Program-made: the position numbers and the translations under genes | Shown here: piece by piece, positions 23,727 through 32,259 of the stretch | Position numbering within the stretch: position 1 is the stretch's first letter | Layout of the letters: the number at the start of each line of letters is the position of its first letter | Assembly: GCA_023416995.1 (NCBI GenBank) | Contig: JAEZGI010000001.1 | Coordinates: forward strand, 8,270 to 72,269 | Source of the DNA: Bacteroidota bacterium | Lineage (GTDB): Bacteria > Bacteroidota > Bacteroidia > Chitinophagales > Chitinophagaceae | DNA length: 64,000 nucleotides | Reading direction: 5' to 3' | Notes under the pieces: model-generated | Seen by the model: the letters and a program-made list of their open reading frames with translations, nothing else | Told to the model about the DNA's origin: nothing | The model's database searches: none

Positions 23727-26700
23727 ATGAATTTGCAGAATCTGCTTGATGGATATAAAAACAGCCCCCGCCTTTTTGAGCTCGCGGACAGGCTCTCGTA
23801 CGCCCAACCCGGCCAGATCCATCTTAAAAACCTCCAGGGAAGCTCAACAGGATTTATAATAAATGGAATCTTTCAACATGATAAAACAGCGTCGCTGAAC
23901 CATGTTGTAATATGTGAAGATGCAGAATACGCAGCTTACCTGCATAACACGCTTGAGAATCTTACAAACGCACTCGATCTTTTTTATTTTCCTTCTTCTT
24001 TTAAAAACCGTAAGAATTTCCGGTTGCTCAACAGCAGTCATGTGATGTTGCGGGCTGAAGCTTTAATGAAATGGAGCGGTGGTGGTAATAAGAAGATACT
24101 CATAACATACCCTGAAGCAATCTTTGAAAAGGTGGTGCTTCCAAACGTGCTTTCAGGGAACATTATTCAGCTCAAAACAAATGAAACCATTGATGTCGAT
24201 GGTCTCATAGAAAAGCTTGTTAATTATGGTTTTGAGCGTACCGATTTTGTTTATGAACCGGGGCAGTTTGCGTTGCGGGGTGGTATTTTCGATATCTATT
24301 CATTTGGTAACGAAAAACCCTACCGTCTTGAGTTGTTTGGAAACGATATCGATTCCATCCGAATCTTTGATCCTGAATCACAGTTGAGTGAAAGAAAGCT
24401 GCTGCAGGTAAATATCATCCCGAATATTGAAACCCAGTTTGACGATGAAGAGAAGGTTTCGCTGTTTGACTTTTTGCCGGAGAATACTGTGATCTGGATG
24501 CAGGATTGGGAACTTACACGTGATCGCATCATAACGCAGGAGGAGGATCTGCAGATGTTCCTTGAACTTCGTGACGCTGGCTCCTATGGCAAAAAAGAAG
24601 AAGACGATAAGGTTGAGAAGATAGAAGTCAAACCGGAAGATTTTGTAACGGCAAGCCTGGTTGAAAGAAGGTTGCTTGAAAGACAGGTAGTAAGCTTCGG
24701 TCCAAAACCCGTAGCGATCGGCGGTGAGGAATTCGACGCCATCGAATTTCAAACCCGCATACAACCTGCATTCAACAGGCAGTTCGACATGCTGATCAGC
24801 GATCTTAAAAGCTGGTTAACCAGGGGCTACACCTTATACCTGTTTGCCGAAAATCCACGCCAGCTTGAAAGACTTCACAGCATATTTGAGGATCTGAAAG
24901 CAGAGATACCGTTTATTCCGGTGCCTGTTTCTATCCACGAAGGTTTTATTGATGAGAACGTTAAGGCTGTTTGTTATACGGACCACCAGATATTCCAACG
25001 TTACCATAAGTATAAAGTAAAACAGGCTTATAATAAGAACAAGGCCCTAACACTAAGAACACTACGTGAATTACAGCCCGGCGATTATGTAACGCATATT
25101 GATCATGGCGTGGGCCGTTATAGTGGCCTGCAAAAGATTGAGGCAAATGGCAGGGTGCAGGAAGCGGTTCGTATCATATATAAAGACAGTGACATACTGT
25201 ATGTAAACATCAATTCGCTTCATAAGATTTCTAAGTATACCGGTAAGGAAGGTACCATACCCAAGGTCAATAAATTAGGTAGTGATACCTGGGCAAAGCT
25301 GAAAGAAAAGACCAAGGTGAAGGTTAAAGAGATTGCCTTTGATCTCATTAAGCTGTATGCTCAAAGAAAAGCTCAACAGGGATTTGCGCATGCACCGGAT
25401 AATTATATGCAAACCGAGCTCGAAGCCTCATTTATTTACGAGGATACACCTGACCAGGCAAAGGCGACTGCCGATGTAAAAAAAGACATGGAGCAAACTT
25501 CGCCGATGGACCGGCTTGTTTGTGGTGATGTTGGTTTTGGTAAAACCGAGATCGCTATACGCGCTGCTTTCAAAACCTGCCTCGACGGCAAACAGGCCGC
25601 GGTGCTTGTGCCGACCACCATCCTGGCTTTTCAGCATTATAAAACATTCAAAGAACGGCTGAAAGACTTCCCGGTTACGGTCGACTATATCAACCGGTTC
25701 AAATCATCAAAAGAAAAAAAAGAAGTACTTCAGCGTTTGCAGGAAGGTAAAGTGGATATCATTGTTGGTACTCATGGCCTTCTGGGAAAAGAAGTTAAGT
25801 TCAGGGACCTGGGCCTGCTCGTGATTGATGAAGAACAAAAGTTTGGTGTTGCGCATAAAGAAAAGATCAAGACCTTAAGAACGAACGTTGACTGTCTCAC
25901 TCTAACGGCAACGCCTATCCCAAGAACCCTGCAGTTCAGTTTGATGGGCGCACGCGATCTAAGTATCATGAACACGCCGCCGCCAAACAGGCAGGCTATC
26001 CAGACAGAGGTGGCCGTGTTTAATGAAGATTTTATCCGTGATGCCATTTATTATGAAACGGAACGCGGCGGACAAGTGTTCTTTATCCATAACCGTGTGC
26101 TGGGTCTTGCTGAAATGGCGGCAATGATACAGGGCTTGTGTCCCGATCTGAGCATTGGTTTTGCTCATGGCCAGTTGGAAGGTCACGAGCTCGAAGAAAG
26201 GATCCTCGATTTTATCGATAAAAAATACGATGTACTTGTTTGTACAAATATTGTTGAAAGTGGAGTTGATATTCCGAACGTTAACACCATCATCGTTAAC
26301 AATGCGCATCATTTTGGTTTGAGTGATCTGCACCAGTTGCGTGGAAGGGTGGGCCGAAGCAACAAAAAAGCTTTTTGTTACCTGCTTGCGCCACCGATGA
26401 GTTCATTGCCTAATGATTCGAGGAAACGTTTGCAAACCCTGGAACAGCATAGTGAGTTGGGAAGCGGTTTCCAGATAGCGATGCGTGACCTTGATATACG
26501 TGGCGCCGGCAATATGCTTGGTGGAGAGCAAAGTGGATTTATGGCTGAGATTGGATTTGAGATGTATCAAAAGATACTTGATGAAGCTATCCGCGAATTG
26601 AAACGTACGGAATTCAGGGGTTTGTTTAAAGAAGAGATTGCCAAACAGGATGAGTATGTGCAGGACTGCACCGTTGATACTGACCTCGAGATCCTGATCC

Positions 26701-27140
26701 CCGACGATTACGTGGAAAGTATTACCGAGCGTTTAAGTTTATACACCCGTTTGGATAACTGCGCTAATGAAGAGGAGCTTGTTGCTTTTGCGAATGAACT
26801 CACTGACCGGTTTGGACCCATGCCAAGACCTGTTACGGACCTTTTTGATACTGTACGGGCAAGACGTGTTGCAGTAGAGCTTGGTTTTGAAAAGATGTTA
26901 TTAAAAGATGAAACACTGCGATGCTACTTTATTAATAAAGCCGATTCACCCTATTTTGAATCTGATATCTTCAGAAATATTCTAACGTATCTGCAAACCC
27001 GCACAAACAAAGCCAAACTGAAACAAGTTGGTAAATTGTTTTTGCTGGTGGTGGACGATATTAAAACCATGCAGCAGATACTGGATTTTCTTCAAAGAAT
27101 GAACAAGTTTGTGAGTGAAGAAGAGCCCGCAGCTAGTTGA
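23727..27140 (+). CDS. mfd: Transcription-repair coupling factor
   Basis: 1137 residues from the ATG at 23727 (MNLQNLLDG). All Mfd parts are present: the UvrB-like N-terminal module, a CarD-like RNA-polymerase-interaction domain (LQPGDYVTHIDHGVGRYSGL), the translocase with Walker A GDVGFGKTE, DEEQ box VIDEEQKFGV and helicase motif VI HQLRGRVGRSNKKAFCY, and the C-terminal TRCF domain. Mfd removes stalled RNA polymerase and recruits UvrA to lesions. The last 8 bp overlap the end of the convergent TPR-like gene. Confidence 0.97.
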   Translation: MNLQNLLDGYKNSPRLFELADRLSYAQPGQIHLKNLQGSSTGFIINGIFQHDKTASLNHVVICEDAEYAAYLHNTLENLTNALDLFYFPSSFKNRKNFRLLNSSHVMLRAEALMKWSGGGNKKILITYPEAIFEKVVLPNVLSGNIIQLKTNETIDVDGLIEKLVNYGFERTDFVYEPGQFALRGGIFDIYSFGNEKPYRLELFGNDIDSIRIFDPESQLSERKLLQVNIIPNIETQFDDEEKVSLFDFLPENTVIWMQDWELTRDRIITQEEDLQMFLELRDAGSYGKKEEDDKVEKIEVKPEDFVTASLVERRLLERQVVSFGPKPVAIGGEEFDAIEFQTRIQPAFNRQFDMLISDLKSWLTRGYTLYLFAENPRQLERLHSIFEDLKAEIPFIPVPVSIHEGFIDENVKAVCYTDHQIFQRYHKYKVKQAYNKNKALTLRTLRELQPGDYVTHIDHGVGRYSGLQKIEANGRVQEAVRIIYKDSDILYVNINSLHKISKYTGKEGTIPKVNKLGSDTWAKLKEKTKVKVKEIAFDLIKLYAQRKAQQGFAHAPDNYMQTELEASFIYEDTPDQAKATADVKKDMEQTSPMDRLVCGDVGFGKTEIAIRAAFKTCLDGKQAAVLVPTTILAFQHYKTFKERLKDFPVTVDYINRFKSSKEKKEVLQRLQEGKVDIIVGTHGLLGKEVKFRDLGLLVIDEEQKFGVAHKEKIKTLRTNVDCLTLTATPIPRTLQFSLMGARDLSIMNTPPPNRQAIQTEVAVFNEDFIRDAIYYETERGGQVFFIHNRVLGLAEMAAMIQGLCPDLSIGFAHGQLEGHELEERILDFIDKKYDVLVCTNIVESGVDIPNVNTIIVNNAHHFGLSDLHQLRGRVGRSNKKAFCYLLAPPMSSLPNDSRKRLQTLEQHSELGSGFQIAMRDLDIRGAGNMLGGEQSGFMAEIGFEMYQKILDEAIRELKRTEFRGLFKEEIAKQDEYVQDCTVDTDLEILIPDDYVESITERLSLYTRLDNCANEEELVAFANELTDRFGPMPRPVTDLFDTVRARRVAVELGFEKMLLKDETLRCYFINKADSPYFESDIFRNILTYLQTRTNKAKLKQVGKLFLLVVDDIKTMQQILDFLQRMNKFVSEEEPAAS

Positions 27141-28104
27141 TCCTTGTGTCTTCTCCATCCGGGTTACGGTTACGGTTTTTTAACCAGATTATGAGAATGA
27201 ACACAAGAGCCAACAATGGTACAGCATAAATTACCGATGCCCATTTAAAAGTGTTACCTACTGACTCATCGATTTCACCGATGGTGGCCTGTCTGTCCTC
27301 GGCCAGCGTTTCCAGTGCGGGATTATGCCTAACTGCTTCTTTATAAAACGGTATAGCAAGCAGGTATGATTTATCTTTTGCGGTGAGATCTGCGTAATCA
27401 AAAATAAGCTGAGCTAGCAAGGTATCATTACTGTTGGTCCCGATACGATGAATAATCGTTACAGCTAACGCGTTTCTCAGCGAATCAAGCGCCGCGGGCA
27501 AAGGGTAGGTGGCGTTATTGATCCAGGTATTGAAGCTGTCGGTTCCAAGATTGACGATTTCTGATAACGGGAGCTGGTTCCATTTATACCGGATGATATT
27601 TTTCTGTAGATGAATTGAGTTGAAACCTGTTTGGTTGGCACTGAGGAAACGATCTATTACTGCATTTGCAGAATCACTCCGGCCCGTGCGTTCGTAAGCC
27701 AGGGCAAGGTTTCCCTGGATATATTGTTCTGCAGGATAAGCAGCTGCAAGTTGTTGCAGTAATTGAATAGCAGTGGTGCTGCCGGGCGAAACCTTAAAGT
27801 CGTTCCAGGCGATATCTGAGATAATACGGTAAGCAGGATGCGGAAACCTCACCCGGGAGATCGCTTCAGGGCTGCGGAAGCTGGTATCAGTTTTCCGGAG
27901 TACCGTCATCAGCGAGTCGCGGTAATTTCGCGCGGCTTCGTCAGAGCGGGTGGATCCTGATTGTTGCAAACGACCCAGTAACCTGATACTGCCATCGTAC
28001 ACAGAATCTTTTTTTATTGAAACATGCTGGTAATATTCCTGGGCCTTCATGGCAAAGCCACATGACGTTAAAATCGCCGTGAGCACAAGTTTTCTTAAAT
28101 ACAT
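27133..28104 (-). CDS. TPR-like exported protein with C-terminal membrane anchor
   Basis: 323 residues from the ATG at 28104 (MYLRKLVLTAIL), which gives a good signal peptide ending MKAQ. The central part is helical and repeats a TPR-like pattern (NLALAYERTGRSDSANAVIDRFL and IPFYKEAVRHNPALETLAED). One transmembrane helix near the end (VIYAVPLLALVFILIIWL) is followed by a short basic tail. It should thus be a periplasmic helical protein held in the inner membrane. I cannot name a function. It is convergent with mfd, overlapping by 8 bp. Confidence 0.6.
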   Translation of the reverse strand: MYLRKLVLTAILTSCGFAMKAQEYYQHVSIKKDSVYDGSIRLLGRLQQSGSTRSDEAARNYRDSLMTVLRKTDTSFRSPEAISRVRFPHPAYRIISDIAWNDFKVSPGSTTAIQLLQQLAAAYPAEQYIQGNLALAYERTGRSDSANAVIDRFLSANQTGFNSIHLQKNIIRYKWNQLPLSEIVNLGTDSFNTWINNATYPLPAALDSLRNALAVTIIHRIGTNSNDTLLAQLIFDYADLTAKDKSYLLAIPFYKEAVRHNPALETLAEDRQATIGEIDESVGNTFKWASVIYAVPLLALVFILIIWLKNRNRNPDGEDTRIN

Positions 28105-28200
28105 GAACCTGTTTTTGTAACAAATAGCTTTAATCACACACAAACTTAGTCAGAAACGGAGCCCATCCGAAATTTATGTAACTTAAATAAAAAGCAGACG

Positions 28201-28584
28201 ATGGCATATCAGTCACACAACTCTTATCTGGGTGAAGATGCGGAACCGGTTATTCAACCAACTGGTGATGAAAGAACCCTCGCAATATTGTCGCATATTC
28301 TTACAGTAGTTCCTGGTATTGGTATACTGGCGCCACTTATTATTTATATCCTGAAGAATCGTGATTCTGCATTTGTAGGGGCACATGCGCGTGAGTCCCT
28401 GAACTTTCAGATCACCATCCTGATCCTGTATTTTATCAGCTTTTTGTTGGTGATTTTATTGATAGGATTTTTCCTGATCTGGATCATAGGAGTGCTGAAT
28501 GTGATCCTCGCGGTGGTCGCTACCATAAGGGCAAGTGAAAGCAAATTATACAGGTATCCGTTTAATATCCGTCTTGTAAGCTAG
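28201..28584 (+). CDS. DUF4870 small membrane protein
   Basis: 127 residues matching DUF4870 (Tic20-like fold). The conserved parts are DERTLAILSHILTV, IYILKNRDSAFVGAHARESLNFQITI and a C-terminal RYPFNIRLV, with about three hydrophobic helices. Proteins of this family are widespread in Bacteria with no established role. It is a single-gene unit between the divergent TPR-like gene and a convergent GNAT gene (9 bp apart). Confidence 0.85.
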   Translation: MAYQSHNSYLGEDAEPVIQPTGDERTLAILSHILTVVPGIGILAPLIIYILKNRDSAFVGAHARESLNFQITILILYFISFLLVILLIGFFLIWIIGVLNVILAVVATIRASESKLYRYPFNIRLVS

Positions 28585-28593
28585 AACTGTGGT

Positions 28594-29049
28594 TCAACTG
28601 AGTTCGTCCGAACGGGAAGAAGTGAGTATTTTTTCCATCATATGATGTGGCAGGGTAACTTCTTCAAACTGTTCGCCAACCACCTCGTAACCCAATTTTT
28701 CATAGAAACCAACGGCTGTTACCCGCGCATGCATCATCAGCTTCTTATAACCAAGATCCCGTGCAATGTTTTCGGCAAATTGCATCAATGCACGCCCGAT
28801 ACCTTTCCCTTGTAAATTGTTTAAGACGGCCATTTGTCTAAGCCTCACCGTATTGTCATCGGCTTTGATTAACATACAGCAACCCAGTATTTTATCATCT
28901 TCAAAAGCAGCAATAAGGATCTCGTTCTTTTCGCTTTCTAGTTCTTCGGGAGTGAAGTGCAAACCAAGTGGTTTGCGAAGAATATCATTTCGCAAGCGGA
29001 CCATCTGATGATACTCGGGAGAGCCGTGATCAAGGATTTTAAGCGCCAT
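28594..29049 (-). CDS. GNAT-family N-acetyltransferase
   Basis: 151 residues with the GNAT fold. Acetyl-CoA binding is marked by RQMAVLNNLQGKGIGRALM (motif A, Q/RxxGxG/A as QGKGIG), and later KLMMHARVTAVGFYEKLGYEVVG contains the usual motif B. Similarity to YjcF/ElaA-like small acetyltransferases is likely. The substrate cannot be predicted. Confidence 0.88.
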   Translation of the reverse strand: MALKILDHGSPEYHQMVRLRNDILRKPLGLHFTPEELESEKNEILIAAFEDDKILGCCMLIKADDNTVRLRQMAVLNNLQGKGIGRALMQFAENIARDLGYKKLMMHARVTAVGFYEKLGYEVVGEQFEEVTLPHHMMEKILTSSRSDELS

Positions 29050-29254
29050 TTATCTCGTTAGATTTGTAATATGCCTTGTCGCAATATAAGGATTTAGGGG
29101 GCAGAAAATTCTTTCGAAACTTTAAAAGAAAATTACCGCTCTATACATGAGAGGCTTATCTTAGCGCAAATTTTACAAAAAGCCCGGTCAGCCCTAATAC
29201 TTGTACGTGGCCGGGAAATTGTAGTCACCTATAATTTAATAACCAGCTATTTAA

Positions 29255-29283
29255 TTGCGGTTATCTCAAAAATTATATTTTTG
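29255..29283 (+). promoter_or_regulatory. Promoter of acpP
   Basis: TTG at 29255-29257, an 18-nt spacer and TATTTTTG at 29276-29283 fit the Bacteroidota promoter consensus within 1 nt of spacing. The -7 box ends 24 nt before the acpP ATG. Confidence 0.6.
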
Positions 29284-29307
29284 CAGCTGTAACTAAAATT
29301 TACTAAA

Positions 29308-29544
29308 ATGTCAGACATCGCAACACGAGTTAAAAAAATCATTGTTGATAAGTTAGGTGTAGAAGAAGCAGAAGTTACCAATGAGGCTTCCTTCACAAAC
29401 GATTTGGGTGCCGATTCATTGGACACCGTAGAACTGATCATGGAATTTGAAAAAGAGTTCAACATTTCCATTCCTGATGAGCAAGCTGAAACTATTACCA
29501 CTGTAGGACAAGCTGTTGCGTACTTAGAAGAACATGCTAAGTAA
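29308..29544 (+). CDS. acpP: Acyl carrier protein
   Basis: 78 residues, acidic, with the phosphopantetheine attachment site GADSLDTVEL (Ser37). The protein carries growing acyl chains in type II fatty-acid synthesis. The start of the acpP-fabF-rnc group is here. A hairpin between acpP and fabF (29574-29613) probably limits read-through so that acpP, needed in excess, is made at a higher level than fabF; this last point is inference. Confidence 0.97.
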   Translation: MSDIATRVKKIIVDKLGVEEAEVTNEASFTNDLGADSLDTVELIMEFEKEFNISIPDEQAETITTVGQAVAYLEEHAK

Positions 29545-29573
29545 TTGACCTTTGCTTTCAGATGCATACTATA

Positions 29574-29613
29574 GATCCGCCTTTCGATAGCTGATAATGC
29601 TGCGAAGGCGGAT
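29574..29613 (+). terminator. Hairpin between acpP and fabF (attenuator-type terminator)
   Basis: Inverted repeat ATCCGCCTTTCG (29575-29586) and CGAAGGCGGAT (29603-29613) with one bulged T and a short T-stretch after it. It sits 30 bp after the acpP stop and 30 bp before the fabF ATG. Confidence 0.55.
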
Positions 29614-29643
29614 TTGTTACTAATTCAATATCAGCGCAGCTAT

Positions 29644-30897
29644 ATGAAATTAAAAAGAGTAGTTGTTACAGGTATTGGTGCGCTCACACCAATAGGAAAT
29701 AATTTACCGGATTACTGGAACGGTCTGCTGGGCGGAGTTTCCGGGGCTGATAATATCACTCTTTTTGACGCTTCCAAATTCAAAACACGTTTCGCCTGCG
29801 AACTGAAAGGTTTTGATCCGCTTAATTTTCTCGATAAGAAAGAAGCAAGAAAAATTGACCGTTTTACCCAAACCGGTCTTGCTGCAAGTGATGAAGCCGT
29901 AAAAGATGCGGGTCTCACCGGCGATGATATCAATAAAGATCGCGTTGGTGTGGTTTTCGCAAGTGGAATCGGCGGCATACTTACTTTCCAGGAAGAAGTT
30001 ATGAATTTCGGAAGAGGCGAAGGCACGCCTCGTTTCAATCCTTTCTTCATTCCCAAGATGATTCTTGATATTGCAGCGGGTCAGATCTCGATGCGACATG
30101 GTTTCCGTGGTCCAAACTTCGCGGTGGTAAGCGCCTGTGCTTCCTCTACGAATGGTATCATGGAAGCTTTCAATCTTATCAGACTTGGCCAGGCAGACAT
30201 CATTCTTAGTGGCGGATCCGAAAGTGTAATCTGTGAAGCCGGAGTTGGTGGCTTCAATGCCATGAAAGCACTTAGTGAACGCAATGAAGATCCTAAAACT
30301 GCCAGCCGCCCTTATGATAAGGATCGTGATGGTTTTGTAATGGGTGAAGGTGCTGGTATACTGGTGCTGGAAGAACTCGAACATGCACTTGCAAGAGGTG
30401 CAAAAATATATTGTGAGATTGCCGGTTGTGGTGCAACCGCTGATGCCCATCATATCACTGCGCCTCATCCCCAGGGTCTCGGTGCTAAAAATGTAATGTT
30501 CGCTGCACTGCGTGATGCTGACCTTAAACCGGAAGATATCGACTATATCAATACTCATGGCACTTCAACACCACTCGGTGATGTGGCTGAGGTTAAAGCA
30601 ATAATGGATGTGTTTGGCGAGCATGCATATAAAGTAAACATCAGTTCTACAAAATCGATGACCGGGCACTGTCTTGGTGCCGCAGGTGTAGTAGAAGCTA
30701 TTGCCTGCGTAATGGCAGTAGTAGATGATGTGGTACCTCCAACCATCAATCATATGAATGATGATCCGGAGCTCGACTCTAATCTCAACTTCACGTTTGG
30801 CAAATCCCAGAAACGTACTGTGCGTGCGGCACTCAGCAATACTTTTGGTTTCGGGGGACACAATGCCTGTGTTATTGTAAAAAAATATACTGCCTGA
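29644..30897 (+). CDS. fabF: 3-oxoacyl-[acyl-carrier-protein] synthase II
   Basis: 417 residues from the ATG at 29644 (MKLKRVVVTG). The catalytic Cys is in VVSACASSTNGI, and the two His are in NTHGTSTPLGD and KSMTGHCLGAAG. Glycine-rich FGFGGHNACV is at the end. It elongates acyl-ACP with malonyl-ACP in fatty-acid synthesis. Preceded by acpP and followed by rnc, the usual Bacteroidota order. Confidence 0.97.
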   Translation: MKLKRVVVTGIGALTPIGNNLPDYWNGLLGGVSGADNITLFDASKFKTRFACELKGFDPLNFLDKKEARKIDRFTQTGLAASDEAVKDAGLTGDDINKDRVGVVFASGIGGILTFQEEVMNFGRGEGTPRFNPFFIPKMILDIAAGQISMRHGFRGPNFAVVSACASSTNGIMEAFNLIRLGQADIILSGGSESVICEAGVGGFNAMKALSERNEDPKTASRPYDKDRDGFVMGEGAGILVLEELEHALARGAKIYCEIAGCGATADAHHITAPHPQGLGAKNVMFAALRDADLKPEDIDYINTHGTSTPLGDVAEVKAIMDVFGEHAYKVNISSTKSMTGHCLGAAGVVEAIACVMAVVDDVVPPTINHMNDDPELDSNLNFTFGKSQKRTVRAALSNTFGFGGHNACVIVKKYTA

Positions 30898-30996
30898 CTT
30901 TTTTCCGGATTCATATTAGATGCTGCAGAAGAATTCTCTGTACGGAAATTTGTTTTTTTGTAACTTCCTGTAGCTTTTAAAGTGATTATTTACCTG

Positions 30997-31017
30997 ATGA
31001 AAAAAGTTGTAGCTTGA
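30997..31017 (+). CDS. Possible six-residue leader peptide overlapping the rnc start
   Basis: ATG at 30997 begins a mini-frame that reads MKKVVA and stops at TGA 31015-31017. The stop overlaps the TTG start of rnc (TTGA). The arrangement would couple rnc translation to termination of the short frame. It may be chance; nothing proves it is translated. Confidence 0.25.
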   Translation: MKKVVA

Positions 31018-31751
31018 CTCTAAGCCGTATTTTCAATAAGTTCAGAGGAAAGGAAAATAATGTTTCTTTCAAACAGAGTTTAAGAAATGTATTAGGTTTC
31101 ACCCCCGGTAAAGTTACCCTGTACAAGGCAGCCCTTACGCACCGCTCCGTGCGGGATACGGCGGACGAAAACAATGAAAGACTTGAATACCTTGGCGATG
31201 CAATTCTCAGTGGTATCGTGGCAGATTTCCTTTTTAAAAAATATCCATATAAAGATGAAGGCTTTCTCACCGAGATGAGAAGCAAAATGGTCAACCGTAA
31301 CAAACTGAATGAGATAGCCATCAAGATGGGTATCAAAAAGGTTACCTTTTTCAACAAGTTCGACAACTCGCTTAAGATGAGCCAGATCTTTGGCAATACG
31401 CTCGAAGCGTTAGTGGGCGCCATCTATCTTGACAAAGGATATGATAAAACCAAAAGATGGGTGCTTGAGGTTATTATTATTCCGCACCTGTTTATGGAAG
31501 ATCTTGAAGCACTTGAAATCAATCACAAAAACAAACTATATGGTTGGGCCAATAAAAATGGCAAGAACCTCGAGTTTGAAACGCTTGATGAAAAGATAGA
31601 AGGTGGCCGGCGTTTATTTACCATTGGAGCCATGGTTGATGGCGTAGTGCTGGCAGAAGGTAAAGCTTATAATAAAAAAGACGCCAGCCAGATAGCATCC
31701 TCAATTGCTATCAGCAAACTTGGTTTAAATAAAGTCATGGATGAGGAGTAG
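31014..31751 (+). CDS. rnc: Ribonuclease III
   Basis: 245 residues. The RNase III signature NERLEYLGDAIL and the acidic site of LEALVGAIYLDKGY form the catalytic centre; a double-stranded RNA-binding domain follows (NKLYGWANKNGKNLEFETLD to the end). The enzyme cuts double-stranded RNA in rRNA maturation. The frame has no ATG until past the signature, so the start is most probably TTG at 31014, just after a stop-flanked upstream stretch. The end overlaps mce by 17 bp on the opposite strand. Confidence 0.93.
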   Translation: MTLSRIFNKFRGKENNVSFKQSLRNVLGFTPGKVTLYKAALTHRSVRDTADENNERLEYLGDAILSGIVADFLFKKYPYKDEGFLTEMRSKMVNRNKLNEIAIKMGIKKVTFFNKFDNSLKMSQIFGNTLEALVGAIYLDKGYDKTKRWVLEVIIIPHLFMEDLEALEINHKNKLYGWANKNGKNLEFETLDEKIEGGRRLFTIGAMVDGVVLAEGKAYNKKDASQIASSIAISKLGLNKVMDEE

Positions 31752-32154
31752 CCTTGTCTTTTTCCATGCATAGTTCTATAAGTACCCCGGAAGTTGATTT
31801 TGGATGCAAAAAACAAATCAGCTTATTATCGGCACCCGCTTTAGGTGTTTCATTTATCAATACAAAACCCGCTGACCTTAACCGGTTCATTTCAGCATAA
31901 ATATCCTCTACTTCAAAGGCAATATGATGAATGCCTTCACCCTTGTTTGCGATAAATTTCGCAATTACGCCATCAGGTTCTGCGCTCTCCAATAATTCTA
32001 TTTTTGATTCGCCTTTTTTAAAAAAGGCGGTCACTACTTTTTCTGATGCTACAGTTTCTGTTTTATAGCAATTTGTGTTCAACAGGGTTTCATATAAAGG
32101 AATGGCGGTTTCAAGATTTTTGACTGCAATACCAATGTGTTCAATCTTCAACAT
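31735..32154 (-). CDS. mce: Methylmalonyl-CoA epimerase
   Basis: 139 residues of the glyoxalase/VOC fold. EHIGIAVKNLETAIPLYETLL, EGIHHIAFEVEDI and FLHPKSTSGVLIELC carry the metal-binding His and Glu residues of MCE. It interconverts (2R)- and (2S)-methylmalonyl-CoA in propionate metabolism. A methylmalonyl-CoA mutase-type B12-binding subunit is encoded at 50590-51009. It is convergent with rnc (17 bp overlap) and divergent from the cysteine desulfurase gene. Confidence 0.93.
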   Translation of the reverse strand: MLKIEHIGIAVKNLETAIPLYETLLNTNCYKTETVASEKVVTAFFKKGESKIELLESAEPDGVIAKFIANKGEGIHHIAFEVEDIYAEMNRLRSAGFVLINETPKAGADNKLICFLHPKSTSGVLIELCMEKDKATPHP

Positions 32155-32259
32155 ATAATTATTTTAGTTGTGTTATGGTCATTTGGCGCACCATCAACCG
32201 TATAAAACCATTTGCCGTAAATTTATGTTATTCTCAATGGCCGAATACAAACTATAACT

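Noticed and set aside
29704..30558. 284-codon open frame antisense to fabF
   Set aside because: It has no start context, no motif and mirrors the fabF codons; shadows of this length are common opposite long genes.
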